Shown: positions 45,058-56,896 of the stretch, piece by piece
Layout: each line of letters opens with the position of its first letter
How positions within the stretch are numbered: the stretch's first letter is position 1
Source: Corynebacterium sp. NML130628
Lineage (GTDB): Bacteria; Actinomycetota; Actinomycetes; Mycobacteriales; Mycobacteriaceae
Direction: 5' to 3'
Length of the DNA stretch: 64,000 bases
NCBI RefSeq assembly: GCF_001875665.1
Contig: NZ_MLAL01000036.1
Span: 44,449 to 108,448, forward strand
Position numbers and translations under genes: made by a program
Notes under the pieces: generated by a model
Database searches by the model: none
What the model was told of the DNA's origin: nothing
What the model saw: only the letters and a program-made list of their open reading frames with translations

Positions 45058-47910
45058 GTGGCTGACCGTCTCGTCGTACGTGGGGCAAGAGAACACAATT
45101 TGAAGGGCGTCGATGTGTCTCTGCCCAGGGACAAGATGGCCGTATTTACCGGGTTATCGGGGTCAGGTAAGTCCTCACTCGCGTTCGATACCATCTTTGC
45201 GGAGGGGCAGCGGCGATACGTAGAGTCCCTTTCGTCCTACGCCCGGATGTTCCTGGGACAGATGGACAAACCTGATGTTGACTACATCGATGGACTTTCG
45301 CCTGCCGTCTCGATTGACCAGAAGTCGACGAACCGAAACCCGCGCTCAACAGTCGGCACCATCACGGAAATTTACGACTATCTGCGCCTTCTTTACTCGC
45401 GAGCCGGCACGCCTCACTGCCCGCAGTGCGACGCCGTGATCGAACGCCAGACACCGCAACAGATCGTGGACCGCGTGCTTGGAATGGAAGAGGGGCTTAA
45501 GTTCCAAGTCCTCGCCCCGATAGTGAGGAAACGTAAAGGTGAGTTCGTCGACCTCTTCAAAGATTTGGCGTCCCAGGGCTACTCCCGCGTGGATGTTGAC
45601 GGAGAGCTGTTTCAACTCAGCGTCCCGCCAAAGCTAGAAAAGCAGATTAAGCACACGATCTCGGTCGTGGTCGACCGCCTTCAAGTCAAACAGAGTCAGA
45701 AGCAGCGCCTCACCGATTCAGTCGAAACTGCACTCAAGCTTGCCGACGGCCTCGTAGGCTTTGAGTTCGTTGATTTCGATGAGGACAACCCTGATCGGAT
45801 CCAAATCTTCTCCGAGAAGATGGCCTGCCCAAACGGACATAAACTTAACGTTGAAGAGTACGAGCCGCGCGCTTTTTCCTTTAACTCGCCTTTTGGCGCG
45901 TGCCCAACCTGCGACGGCCTCGGAACTCAGAAGAAGATTGACGAAGAGCTCGTCATACCAGACCCTGATGCCCCCGCGGTTGATGCGTTCCAACCATGGA
46001 ACTCCAGTCCGAACAAGCGGTACTTTGTAAAGCTGATTGAGGCGCTCGCGAAAGAAGAAGATTTCGATGCGCACGCCCCGTTCAGCTCGCTGACGAAGAC
46101 CCAACAGAAGCACCTGGTAAACGGCTCCAAGACTAAAATCAGCGTCAGTTATAAGAACCGCTACGGCAGGCAGCGTTCATTTACCGCAGCTTACGAGGGC
46201 GTGATCGGGTACTTGGAGCGCAAACTCGAGCAAGCGGAAAGCGATACCCAAAAGGACAGGTTGCTCGCCTATACACGAGAAGTGCCGTGCCCTTCCTGTC
46301 ACGGAGCGCGACTTAAACCCGAGATCCTTTCCGTCCGCCTTGATTCCACGACTCACGGAGAACGCTCTATCGCGGGGTTGACGGAACTGAGCATTGAGGA
46401 TGCGTCTGAATACCTCGACAATCTCGTGCTCGGCTACCGGGAAGAGATGATCGCTGGTGCAGTGCTGCGCGAGATTCAGGCCCGCCTGCACTTTTTGCTG
46501 GACGTTGGACTGAACTACCTTTCACTTGCGAGGTCGGCGGGCACGTTGTCTGGTGGTGAGGCGCAGCGTATACGCCTAGCCACGCAAATCGGATCTGGCC
46601 TCGCGGGGGTCCTGTATGTGCTTGACGAGCCGTCTATCGGTTTGCACCAGCGTGATAACCAACGACTCATTAAGACGCTGAAAAAGCTGCGGGACCTTGG
46701 CAACACCCTGGTGGTTGTCGAGCATGATGAAGAAACAATCCGTGAAGCGGATTGGCTCGTAGATATCGGTCCATTCGCTGGTGAATACGGCGGCGAAGTC
46801 GTATATCAGGGTGAGCCTGAGGGCATCCTCGACGTGAAAAATTCGATCACAGGCGATTATCTCGCGGGTAGGAAGAAAATTGAAGTTCCACAGCAACGCA
46901 GGCCAGTAGACCCTGCTCGTATGCTTCGAATCGAAGGCGCCAGGGAGAACAATCTCAACAATGTGTCGGTGGATGTTCCACTTGGCGTGTTGGTGGCCGT
47001 CACCGGAGTTTCTGGCTCGGGAAAGTCAACGCTGGTAAACCAGATCCTTGCCAAAACACTTCAAAATGAGCTCAACGGGGCGCGCCAAGTTCCCGGACGG
47101 GTGAAGAAAGTCAGTGGACTTGATCACTTGGACAAGTTAGTCCAGGTAGACCAGAGCCCAATCGGTCGCACCCCCCGTTCGAATCCGGCCACGTACACCG
47201 GTGTGTTCGACAAGATCCGAAATCTCTTCGCCGAAACACAAGAGGCTAAGGTGCGTGGTTACAAGGCTGGTCGATTTTCTTTTAACGTGAAGGGCGGACG
47301 CTGTGAGGCGTGCCGTGGCGATGGCACCATCAAAATTGAGATGAACTTCCTGCCCGACGTCTATGTGCCTTGTGAGGTCTGCCAGGGAGCGCGTTACAAC
47401 CGTGAAACCCTGGAGGTCCGGTACAAGGGGAAGAACATTGCGGAAGTACTGGATATGCCGATTTCTGAAGCCGCCCTGTTCTTTGAACCGATTCAATCGA
47501 TCCATCGATACCTCAACACACTCGTCGACGTCGGTCTGGGCTATGTACGACTAGGACAGGCTGCGACGACGTTGTCCGGTGGGGAAGCGCAACGAGTAAA
47601 ACTCGCAGCTGAACTTCAGAAACGTACGAATGGCCGGACGATTTACATCCTGGACGAGCCAACAACCGGGCTTCACTTTGAGGACATCCGCAAACTCATG
47701 CTTGTGTTGAATGGCTTGGTTGACAAGGGCAACACTGTACTGGTCATCGAACACAACCTCGATGTGATCAAATCCGCTGACTGGGTCATCGATATGGGGC
47801 CTGAGGGTGGATCGGGTGGCGGGACAGTTGTCGCCCAGGGCACTCCGGAAGAGGTATCTCGTAATCGCGCATCGCACACTGGTGCGTTCCTGAAAGAAAT
47901 TCTCGTGTAG
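45058..47910 (+). CDS. uvrA: excinuclease ABC subunit A
   Basis: UvrA recognises DNA damage with UvrB. The 950-residue protein has two ATPase modules (Walker [16 protein letters not shown] and [15 protein letters not shown]; signatures [19 protein letters not shown] and [15 protein letters not shown]) and the zinc sites [13 protein letters not shown] and CEACRGDG. Full length. GTG 45058 is the start, with GAAGAGG upstream. No SOS box of the usual type could be read in front of it. Confidence 0.96.
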   Translation: MADRLVVRGAREHNLKGVDVSLPRDKMAVFTGLSGSGKSSLAFDTIFAEGQRRYVESLSSYARMFLGQMDKPDVDYIDGLSPAVSIDQKSTNRNPRSTVGTITEIYDYLRLLYSRAGTPHCPQCDAVIERQTPQQIVDRVLGMEEGLKFQVLAPIVRKRKGEFVDLFKDLASQGYSRVDVDGELFQLSVPPKLEKQIKHTISVVVDRLQVKQSQKQRLTDSVETALKLADGLVGFEFVDFDEDNPDRIQIFSEKMACPNGHKLNVEEYEPRAFSFNSPFGACPTCDGLGTQKKIDEELVIPDPDAPAVDAFQPWNSSPNKRYFVKLIEALAKEEDFDAHAPFSSLTKTQQKHLVNGSKTKISVSYKNRYGRQRSFTAAYEGVIGYLERKLEQAESDTQKDRLLAYTREVPCPSCHGARLKPEILSVRLDSTTHGERSIAGLTELSIEDASEYLDNLVLGYREEMIAGAVLREIQARLHFLLDVGLNYLSLARSAGTLSGGEAQRIRLATQIGSGLAGVLYVLDEPSIGLHQRDNQRLIKTLKKLRDLGNTLVVVEHDEETIREADWLVDIGPFAGEYGGEVVYQGEPEGILDVKNSITGDYLAGRKKIEVPQQRRPVDPARMLRIEGARENNLNNVSVDVPLGVLVAVTGVSGSGKSTLVNQILAKTLQNELNGARQVPGRVKKVSGLDHLDKLVQVDQSPIGRTPRSNPATYTGVFDKIRNLFAETQEAKVRGYKAGRFSFNVKGGRCEACRGDGTIKIEMNFLPDVYVPCEVCQGARYNRETLEVRYKGKNIAEVLDMPISEAALFFEPIQSIHRYLNTLVDVGLGYVRLGQAATTLSGGEAQRVKLAAELQKRTNGRTIYILDEPTTGLHFEDIRKLMLVLNGLVDKGNTVLVIEHNLDVIKSADWVIDMGPEGGSGGGTVVAQGTPEEVSRNRASHTGAFLKEILV

Positions 47911-48207
47911 GTCTTCTAGGTCGCGCATTAATGAGCGATTTGCATGAATGGCAAACATGCAATAAACTATCACCCACTACCGCCCAGAGCATTCTTTACC
48001 AAGGTGCCTGGGCCACAAGTGGAGTGAATCCCACCCCATGCCGGTCAGTAATGATCAGGATACGGGTCAAGGTGGCGTTAGCTAGGCTGTCGCTGCCTAT
48101 GGAAAAGCTCCCGCGTTATTTTCGTAGCGCGGGTTTTGTGCTTTTGCGCAGAATCACTGGTGGTCTGGTAGCGATCACACATTGGTTTCTATGTTTTAGG
48201 AGTTCTC
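47911..48207 (+). promoter_or_regulatory. infC leader with attenuator-like hairpin
   Basis: The 297 bases before infC have no gene. Possible promoter: TAGGCT around 48082. Further on, CCCGCG at 48110-48115 pairs with CGCGGG at 48128-48133, followed by TTTTG, which looks like an intrinsic terminator placed ahead of the operon. Transcript attenuation of infC-rpmI-rplT is known in other bacteria, and this may be such a site. An inverted repeat TTGCATG/CATGCAA (47940-47962) follows uvrA. Confidence 0.5.
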
Positions 48208-48729
48208 ATCAGCGCTGAAGCTCGGATTAACGATCGTATCCGCGTCCCGGAAGTCCGCCTTGTCGGCCCGTCCGGCGAGCAGGTAGGGATCGTCCGTACC
48301 GACGATGCTCGGAAACTGGCTTACGAGGCCGATCTCGACCTCGTCGAAGTTGCGCCAAAGGCCAAACCGCCTGTGGCGAAGATCATGGACTACGGCAAGT
48401 ACAAATATGAACAGGATCAGAAGGCCCGCGAGGCCCGAAAGAACCAGCAACAGACCGTGGTGAAGGAACAAAAGTTCCGCCCCAAGATTGATGAGCACGA
48501 CTACCAGACGAAGAAAAACAATGTGGAGCGCTTCCTAGAGAAGGGCAACAAGGTCAAAGTCACCATCATGTTCCGTGGCCGTGAGCAGTCGCGTCCGGAA
48601 CTCGGCTACCGACTTCTTGAGCGTCTCGCAGAAGACATTCAAGAAGTAGGTGTAGTGGAGTCCCGCCCAAAGCAGGACGGGCGAAACATGACGATGGTTT
48701 TCGGACCTGCTCGCAAGGGCAAAAAGTAG
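48208..48729 (+). CDS. infC: translation initiation factor IF-3, ATC start
   Basis: IF-3 keeps ribosomal subunits apart and proofreads start codons. The 173-residue protein begins [20 protein letters not shown] and ends [15 protein letters not shown], both typical. Between the in-frame stop at 48169 and the conserved start of homology there is no ATG, GTG or TTG. AGGAG at 48198-48202 is five bases from ATC 48208, so ATC is the best start (ATT 48181 lacks a binding site). IF-3 discriminates against such codons, allowing autoregulation as known for E. coli infC (AUU). A start at ATG 48373 would delete the N-terminal domain. Confidence 0.93.
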   Translation: MSAEARINDRIRVPEVRLVGPSGEQVGIVRTDDARKLAYEADLDLVEVAPKAKPPVAKIMDYGKYKYEQDQKAREARKNQQQTVVKEQKFRPKIDEHDYQTKKNNVERFLEKGNKVKVTIMFRGREQSRPELGYRLLERLAEDIQEVGVVESRPKQDGRNMTMVFGPARKGKK

Positions 48730-48760
48730 ATTAAGTTTTCAACTCTGAAGGGCTTTCAAC

Positions 48761-48955
48761 ATGAAGCAGAAGACCCACAAGGGCACCGCAAAGCGCATTA
48801 AGGTCAACGGCAAGGGCAAGCTGCGTCGTGAGCAGGCTGGTAAGCGCCACCTGAACGAGAAGCTGTCTTCGAAGCGTCGTCGCAAGCTCTCGGGTACGAC
48901 CGATGTGGCTAAGAACGACGTGAAGCGCATGAAGCGCCTCCTCGGCATGTCCTAA
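48761..48955 (+). CDS. rpmI: 50S ribosomal protein L35
   Basis: A 64-residue basic ribosomal protein: [20 protein letters not shown] at the start and [20 protein letters not shown] near the end are diagnostic. Second gene of the infC-rpmI-rplT operon, 31 bases after infC. Confidence 0.97.
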   Translation: MKQKTHKGTAKRIKVNGKGKLRREQAGKRHLNEKLSSKRRRKLSGTTDVAKNDVKRMKRLLGMS

Positions 48956-49008
48956 GCACTGCCCAAGTTAAAACAACCGGTGAACGAAAGAAAAGGAAGT
49001 ATTGACTC

Positions 49009-49395
49009 ATGGCACGTGTCAAGCGTTCAGTTAATGCCAAGAAGAAGCGTCGCGCGATTCTGAAGTCTGCCAAGGGCTACCGTGGCCAGCGCTCCCGCCT
49101 TTACCGTAAGGCGAAGGAACAGTGGTTGCACTCTCAGACCTACGCTTACCGCGACCGCCGTAAGCGCAAGGGCGAGTTCCGCAAGCTTTGGATCCAGCGT
49201 ATCAACGCAGCAGCTCGCATGAACGACATCACCTATAACCGCCTTATCCACGGCCTGAAGCTGGCTGAGGTCGAGGTGGACCGCAAGATCCTCGCTGAGC
49301 TGGCCGTGAACGACTTTGCAGCGTTCTCCGCTATCTGCGAGATCGCTAAGAATGCGTTGCCAACTGACGTGAATGCACCAGTTGATGCAGCATAA
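49009..49395 (+). CDS. rplT: 50S ribosomal protein L20
   Basis: A 128-residue early-assembly protein of the 50S subunit. [19 protein letters not shown], then [16 protein letters not shown] and [20 protein letters not shown] are conserved. The acidic/alanine tail [11 protein letters not shown] is a common actinobacterial extension. GGAAG lies upstream. L20 represses this operon in other bacteria. A strong terminator follows. Confidence 0.97.
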   Translation: MARVKRSVNAKKKRRAILKSAKGYRGQRSRLYRKAKEQWLHSQTYAYRDRRKRKGEFRKLWIQRINAAARMNDITYNRLIHGLKLAEVEVDRKILAELAVNDFAAFSAICEIAKNALPTDVNAPVDAA

Positions 49396-49422
49396 CTTTA
49401 CCTAGTCGTTGAACTGGGAACG

Positions 49423-49462
49423 AACCCGTCGGCAAGCATGAATGCTTGGCGGCGGGTTTTTA
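49423..49462 (+). terminator. infC operon terminator
   Basis: AACCCG at 49423-49428, with AAGCAT inside, pairs with ATGCTT and CGGGTT, followed by TTT. Stem with small internal mismatches, immediately after rplT and ahead of the next gene. Confidence 0.85.
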
Positions 49463-49483
49463 CATTCAGAAATGAGGACTTTC

Positions 49484-50305
49484 GTGGCACTTGACTTTTC
49501 ACAGCCTTTCACCGAACGAACCCCTCGGGTCGTGCAGGCGGCGAAGCTGCTTCGTGCAAGGGGAAGGAAGAAGGCGAACCGTTTCCTGGTGGAAGGGGTG
49601 AACAGCGTCGAGGCTGCCGTCGCGACTGGTGCGGTGACCGATTTGTTTGTCACCGAACGAGCAGCGGAGACGTTCGCCGAGGTTATTATTACAGCGGAGT
49701 ACATGGACGTTTACGTTCATGCGATCACTGACCTCGCTGCGGGACATCTCAGCGATACGGTAACCACTACTGGGATTTTTGCTGTTTGCAAGCCCGTATT
49801 GTGGTCTGTTGGAGCTGCGCTTCGGGGGAAGCCTTCGTTTGTTGTTGTTGGTGTTGATACAAATGACCCCGGCAACGCTGGCACGATGATCCGAATCGCT
49901 GATGTGTGCGGCGCCGACGCCGTCATTTTTGCTGGAGACTGCGTCGATCCGGAATCTGGTAAAGCAGTTCGGGCATCGGCAGGATCGTTATTCCATCTGC
50001 CGGTCGCACGCGAACGCAACATAAAAGACGTCCTCGGGCAATTGAAAGCAGCTGGGCTTCAGACTGTCGCAACGACTATCGACGGTGAGGTGTCCCTCGA
50101 GAACGCGAGCGAAATGCTTTCCGCTCCGACTGCTTGGCTCTTCGGCAACGAGGCTCACGGTTTGCCATCTGAAATCTCGGGCGGTGCAGATGCACGCGTA
50201 TCGATTCCGATCCAAGGGTCTGCGGAATCGCTAAACCTTGCAACAGCATCAGCAATGTGCTTATGGGAATCGGCCAAAACAAGGATGTCGCGACTAGAGC
50301 ATTAG
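49484..50305 (+). CDS. TrmH/SpoU-family RNA methyltransferase
   Basis: A 273-residue SPOUT enzyme that 2'-O-methylates rRNA or tRNA with S-adenosylmethionine. N-terminal substrate-binding part (KANRFLVEGVNSVEAAVATG), then motif 1 NDPGNAGTMIRIADVCGADA, motif 2 AWLFGNEAHGLP and motif 3 GSAESLNLATASAMCLWE. The start is GTG 49484 with GAGG six bases upstream. ATG 49472 and 49442 lie in the terminator and are unlikely. Which base is modified cannot be told. The position between rplT and pheS is conserved. Confidence 0.9.
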   Translation: MALDFSQPFTERTPRVVQAAKLLRARGRKKANRFLVEGVNSVEAAVATGAVTDLFVTERAAETFAEVIITAEYMDVYVHAITDLAAGHLSDTVTTTGIFAVCKPVLWSVGAALRGKPSFVVVGVDTNDPGNAGTMIRIADVCGADAVIFAGDCVDPESGKAVRASAGSLFHLPVARERNIKDVLGQLKAAGLQTVATTIDGEVSLENASEMLSAPTAWLFGNEAHGLPSEISGGADARVSIPIQGSAESLNLATASAMCLWESAKTRMSRLEH

Positions 50306-50381
50306 CCATATGCGTCATGTCGGACGTGGCAGGTATGCTTAGTTTCGTTTTAACAGCTTTAGAACTTATATCAAGGTGTAA

Positions 50382-51443
<1,062 letters not shown>

Positions 51444-51457
51444 AAGGAGTTTATAAC

Positions 51458-53965
51458 ATGCTGATTTCCAAGAGTTTCCTTACCAATCTTCTACAACACG
51501 CAGGCAATACTGGCTGGTCCGTCACTGATGAAGAGATGGATGCGGGCTTTGTCCGTGTTGGTTTTGAGACAGAAGGCTACGCCCCAATTGAGAAGACTGA
51601 GGGCCCGTTGGTCCTCGGTAAGGTTCTCGAGATTGAGGAGTTGACGGAGTTCAAGAAGCCTATTCGGTACTGTCAGATCGACGTAGGGCAGGCGAATGGC
51701 ACTGGTGAACCTCAGGGCATTATCTGTGGCGCACGCAACTTCGCCGTTGGCGACACCGTTGTCGTCGCTCTCCCGGGATGCGTCCTTCCGGGTGACTTCG
51801 CCATTTCTGCACGTGAAACTTACGGCCACATCTCAAACGGGATGATGGCCTCGGCCGCAGAGCTTGGACTAACTGCGAAAAGCGCTGGCATCATCACACT
51901 TAGCGACGACGCTGGCGTTCCAGGCACTGACGCACGGGAGGTCTTGGATCTCAACGACACCATCTTTGAAGTCAACGTTACACCTGACCGCGGTTACGCA
52001 TTGTCTGCGCGAGGTTTGATGCGAGAGCTCGCTTCGGCTTTTGACATCTCTTTCGCTGATCCTGCTCAGGAGCCCGGATTAGCTGGAATTGAAATTTCGA
52101 CAGTGCCTGCACCAGCAGGTTCTCTTATCGATGTCGCCGTGGAACCAGACACCAAGACGAAACGTTTTGGGCTGCGCAAGGTGGAAGGCATCGACCCAAA
52201 GGCATCGTCGCCTTTCTGGATGCAGCGCGAGCTCATGCTCAGCGGCATTCGCCCAGTGAATGGCGCCACTGACGTCACGAATTTCGTCATGCTCCTTCTT
52301 GGGCAGCCAATGCATGCTTTTGACGCCAGCAAAATCTCTGGTGCGCTTCGAATTCACAATGCGGAGGAGGGCACGAGTTTCGAGACGCTGGACCATGCGA
52401 CACGAACGCTGCGTGCGTCCGATGTGGTCATTTCCGACGACTCCGGCATCCAGTCTCTAGCAGGCGTGATGGGGGGTACTGTCTCGGAGATCTCAGACAC
52501 AACGACGGATGTCTACTTTGAAGCAGCCACGTGGGATGAGTTGACTGTTGCTCGTACTGCACGCCACCACAAATTGAGTTCTGAAGCTTCCCGTCGTTTT
52601 GAGCGAGGTGTCGATCCCGCACTGGTAGAGGTCTCACTGGATATTGCCTGCGCGCTGCTCTCCAGCTTTGCAGGCGGAAAGGTTTCCGACGGACGTACAT
52701 TGGTGGGTGACGTGAAGCCACGCGCCGTGATCACCATGCCGAAGACGTTCCCATCCGCGCTGGTTGGCGTCGAATACACCGATGAGACTGTTACGAAGCG
52801 CTTGCATGAAGTTGGATGTGATGTCGAGCCGAGTGGTGACAATTTCATCGTGACACCGTCTTCGTGGCGCAATGACCTCACTGTCCCAGTTGAGCTTGTG
52901 GAAGAGATTGTGCGCCTCGAGGGGCTTGACGCGATTCCATCTATCCTTCCGACGCCGAAGGGCGGGCGTGGCCTCACTGCATCGCAAAAGCGCCGCAGGG
53001 CCGTGACCCATGCACTCGCTTACTCAGGGTATGCAGAGATCATTCCGACTCCTTTTATGGCCTCAAATATTTTCGATGCCTGGGGCTTGAGCAAGGATGA
53101 CGCTCGCCGTAACACAGTGTCGGTTCAAAATCCGCTGGATAGTGACTATGCGGAATTAGCTACGACGCTTCTTCCAGCGATGCTTGAAGCAGTCACGAAA
53201 AATGTCGCTCGCGGACAGCACGACGTGTCAATCTACTCAGTTGCGCAGGTGGCTATAGGCGGGGAAGTCGAAACACCAATGCCAAGCGTTGAGCATCGGC
53301 CAGATGAAAAAACCTTGGCCGATGTTGTCAATTCGCTTCCGAAGCAGCCACTTCACGTAGCCACCGTTGGTGTTGGAAGCGCGGAAGTCGAAGGTCCTTG
53401 GGGCGAAGCGCGGGCATACACGTGGGCGGATGCAATTGAATCTGCTCAGATTGTGGCTAGGACGGCCGGGGTGGAACTCGAAGCCCGCGCAGCAGAGTAT
53501 CTTCCGTGGCACCCGGGACGTTGTGCGGAGTTGCTGGTGGAAGGCCAAGTTGTGGGTCACGCAGGCGAACTGCACCCGCAGCTCCTCGAAGAGAACGGTT
53601 TGCCGGCGCGAACATGCGCAATGGAGATGGACCTTTCGGCATTGCCTCAAACTCCTCAGCTGCCTGCCCCAAAGTTATCGGCGTATCCGGCAGTGCACCA
53701 GGACCTCGCGCTGGTCGTCGATGAGTCCACACCGGCAGAAAGTGTCCGACAGGTTGTGGCAGAGCACGCTGGTCCGTTGCTGGAAACGGTCACGCTGTTT
53801 GATGTCTATCGTTCCGAGTCTCTCGGCGAAAGCAAGAAGTCACTCGCATTCGGTCTCTTGTTCCGAGCTATCGACCGTACGCTTACTGAAGACGAAGCAT
53901 CCGAAGGACGGCTCGCTGCGGCAGAGGCCGCGAAGCAGGAGTTCAATGCAACGATGAGGGCATAG
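51458..53965 (+). CDS. pheT: phenylalanine--tRNA ligase beta subunit
   Basis: The 835-residue beta subunit edits mischarged tyrosine and binds tRNA. It has the N-terminal tRNA-binding OB fold (GKVLEIEELTEFKKPIRYCQ), the B3/B4 editing region, B5 (PSSWRNDLTVPVELVEEIVR) and a C-terminal anticodon-binding domain (LSAYPAVHQDLALVVDE). Full length. AAAGGAG precedes ATG 51458. Confidence 0.97.
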   Translation: MLISKSFLTNLLQHAGNTGWSVTDEEMDAGFVRVGFETEGYAPIEKTEGPLVLGKVLEIEELTEFKKPIRYCQIDVGQANGTGEPQGIICGARNFAVGDTVVVALPGCVLPGDFAISARETYGHISNGMMASAAELGLTAKSAGIITLSDDAGVPGTDAREVLDLNDTIFEVNVTPDRGYALSARGLMRELASAFDISFADPAQEPGLAGIEISTVPAPAGSLIDVAVEPDTKTKRFGLRKVEGIDPKASSPFWMQRELMLSGIRPVNGATDVTNFVMLLLGQPMHAFDASKISGALRIHNAEEGTSFETLDHATRTLRASDVVISDDSGIQSLAGVMGGTVSEISDTTTDVYFEAATWDELTVARTARHHKLSSEASRRFERGVDPALVEVSLDIACALLSSFAGGKVSDGRTLVGDVKPRAVITMPKTFPSALVGVEYTDETVTKRLHEVGCDVEPSGDNFIVTPSSWRNDLTVPVELVEEIVRLEGLDAIPSILPTPKGGRGLTASQKRRRAVTHALAYSGYAEIIPTPFMASNIFDAWGLSKDDARRNTVSVQNPLDSDYAELATTLLPAMLEAVTKNVARGQHDVSIYSVAQVAIGGEVETPMPSVEHRPDEKTLADVVNSLPKQPLHVATVGVGSAEVEGPWGEARAYTWADAIESAQIVARTAGVELEARAAEYLPWHPGRCAELLVEGQVVGHAGELHPQLLEENGLPARTCAMEMDLSALPQTPQLPAPKLSAYPAVHQDLALVVDESTPAESVRQVVAEHAGPLLETVTLFDVYRSESLGESKKSLAFGLLFRAIDRTLTEDEASEGRLAAAEAAKQEFNATMRA

Positions 53966-53978
53966 GCAGTTAGCTAAG

Positions 53979-54017
53979 AACAGGCAAGACAACGCTACAT
54001 GCGTTGTCTTGCCTGTT
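53979..54017 (+). terminator. pheST terminator
   Basis: A perfect 17-base stem: 53979-53995 pairs with 54001-54017 over a five-base loop (TACAT), ending in TT. It isolates pheST from argJ. Confidence 0.85.
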
Positions 54018-54125
54018 TGCGTTTAAGAAGTAGAACCAAATGATATCGGGACTAATGTGGGCTTAATCTGGCAGGATAGAGCGTCGTAGACACTCGCACC
54101 CACAGTCTGAAGGAGCCTTGCAATC

Positions 54126-55259
54126 ATGTCGTATCAGACCGTTCTCACCCCAAAAGGATTTGTGGCTGCAAGCGCCGATCTGAAGCCAAGCGAACATGGT
54201 GGGGCCATGGTGTTGCTAGTAAATCAGGGCCCAGCTTGGAACGCAGCAGCAGTATTGCCAAATAATCCACTGTGTGCTCCCTCCGTGCGGGCGACCCGAG
54301 AGGTCATGCGTTCACATGCGGTTAACGCCGTCGTGTTGTACTCGGGAAACGCCAATGCGTTCAACGGTGCCAATGGGACTGCCGACACGCGAGAGATTCA
54401 GGATCGGGTGGCTCAAGCAGCTGGAGTCCCAAGTGAGCGGGTCGCTGTGTGCGCAAAAGGGCAGTTTGCGCAGCCCTTGCCAATGGATCAGGTTCGGACA
54501 GGAATATCGAATCTTGTATCGAACTTGGGGAGTAGCACTACACATGCCGCAGCGATATCGTCCGTAGTTTCTTCATCTGCTGAACTAGTAAATCAAGCCG
54601 GGGTGAACTGCGGAGATTGGAGCGTGGGAGGCATTGTGCAAGGGACTGGCACTTTGTCAGAGGCTCTGGATGCGGTGATTGTCTGCCTCACTACAGACGC
54701 GTTGGTGCCCGCTTTTTCACTTGATAAGGCGTTGCGCAGAGCGTTGGAAAGCACGTTTAGCACGCTAGATCGGTCGAAATCTCCGTTGACGAACGACACG
54801 GTGCTGTTACTCGCGTCAGGCGCAAGCGGGGTTACCCCGAATCAAACGCAGCTCGATGAAGCAGTACTCGAGGTATGTCAAACGTTGTTGGGCCAGCTGC
54901 TGACTGATCCAAAAGGAGTAGCAAAGAGCCTCACGCTTACCGTCGTCGGCGCTGCAAATCACGATGAAGCTAGCCAAGCAGCCATGGCGATTGCTGGTGA
55001 CGAGCGCTTCCGTCGGTCGCTCCTTGGTACTTCAATTGCGTGGCCACGTGCGCTTGCGATCGCAGGGAAGGCGGGGGTATGTGTCGGCTCGGAAGAATCT
55101 TTGGCGATTTACGTAAACGGGACACAGCTTTGCGGGGAAGGCAAAGAAGACTCACTGCGCCAAGATATTGAAGTTGGGTCTCATTTGTCGGTGACTGTTG
55201 ACCTCGGGACGCGAGGTAGCGGTACAGCTACTGTCCGTACACTGCTGGAGCCCGTGTAG
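54126..55259 (+). CDS. argJ: degenerate ArgJ (ornithine acetyltransferase family), probably inactive
   Basis: Residues 1-377 align with ArgJ over almost the full length (TPKGFVAASA; VLYSGNANAFNG; LLASGASGVTPNQ). Key parts are lost. The self-cleavage and catalytic LA-T-ML motif reads L181-D-A183-V-I, so the nucleophile Thr is Ala. The oxyanion STG reads AKG (Lys111). The lysine of GMGKGVGM is Gln172. MTTD reads SSVV, DPNWGR reads SIAWPR, and the C-terminal YVxxNxAYSS is missing. Such a protein should neither cleave itself nor transfer acetyl groups. Yet the frame is open, with GAAGGAG upstream, so it is either a young relic or repurposed. It lies where argCJBD stands in relatives. Confidence 0.85.
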   Translation: MSYQTVLTPKGFVAASADLKPSEHGGAMVLLVNQGPAWNAAAVLPNNPLCAPSVRATREVMRSHAVNAVVLYSGNANAFNGANGTADTREIQDRVAQAAGVPSERVAVCAKGQFAQPLPMDQVRTGISNLVSNLGSSTTHAAAISSVVSSSAELVNQAGVNCGDWSVGGIVQGTGTLSEALDAVIVCLTTDALVPAFSLDKALRRALESTFSTLDRSKSPLTNDTVLLLASGASGVTPNQTQLDEAVLEVCQTLLGQLLTDPKGVAKSLTLTVVGAANHDEASQAAMAIAGDERFRRSLLGTSIAWPRALAIAGKAGVCVGSEESLAIYVNGTQLCGEGKEDSLRQDIEVGSHLSVTVDLGTRGSGTATVRTLLEPV

Positions 55260-55323
55260 CGGGGAAGTGGACGTCGAAAAGCAAACTTCTTACGAGGATA
55301 GAAAATACAATGGGAGGAAGTCC

Positions 55324-55335
55324 GCATATTTTGCA
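55324..55335 (+). promoter_or_regulatory. possible ArgR box upstream of argF
   Basis: GCATATTTTGCA, a short inverted repeat (GCA/TGC arms), lies 34 bases before argF and 13 bases after a TACAAT -10-like element (55306-55311). AT-rich sites with TGCA arms are bound by ArgR in some Actinobacteria. The match is short and not proven. Confidence 0.3.
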
Positions 55336-55356
55336 GTGAGCAAAACGCAGAAATAG

Positions 55357-56315
<959 letters not shown>

Positions 56316-56316
<1 letters not shown>

Positions 56317-56801
56317 TGACCCAAACTGTCTCAAGGACCGCGCGACAAGCTCGGATTCTCGAGATACTTGTGAGCACACGAGTGTCTTCGCAAATTCAGC
56401 TGTCCAAACTTTTGCAAGACGAAGGTATCGAGATTACGCAAGCGACACTGTCGCGCGATCTTGACGAGCTTGGTGCGAAAAAAGTGCGCCCCAACGACGG
56501 AGGCCGTGCATATTACACAGTGCACTCCGAAGCTGAAGCACTGGACACGCTGCACACAGGCCCTCGCGAGAAGCTACGGCGAATGATTGAGGAGCTCGTC
56601 GTTTCTGTCGATCACTCTGCGAACATGGCTGTATTACGGACACCGCCCGGTGCTGCACAGTACCTGGCTAGTTACATTGATCGCGTTGGATTGGAGCAGG
56701 TCGTAGGCTGCATTGCTGGTGACGACACAATCTTTGTCCTCGCAAGAGATCCGCTTACAGGCAGTGATTTAGCCGAGCAACTATTTGGGCGCTCAACATA
56801 G
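56316..56801 (+). CDS. argR: arginine repressor
   Basis: A 161-residue ArgR/AhrC regulator. N-terminal winged helix ([36 protein letters not shown]) and C-terminal arginine-binding hexamerisation domain ([31 protein letters not shown]). The aspartates for arginine (GDDT) are present. It should control the arg genes and is translationally coupled to argF. Confidence 0.96.
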
Positions 56802-56896
56802 GTGCAAGTAGTGCCCAACTAAAACCAAAACCTGCACAGGGTATAGTATGTATCTCAGTGCAGAATATTATCTAGAAGCGCAAGGAGCTTTATCCC

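Noticed and set aside
54126..55259. argJ as a frameshifted or stop-containing pseudogene
   Set aside because: The frame is continuous for 377 codons and keeps fold residues throughout. Losses are substitutions and a shortened C-terminus, so I report it as a degenerate intact gene.
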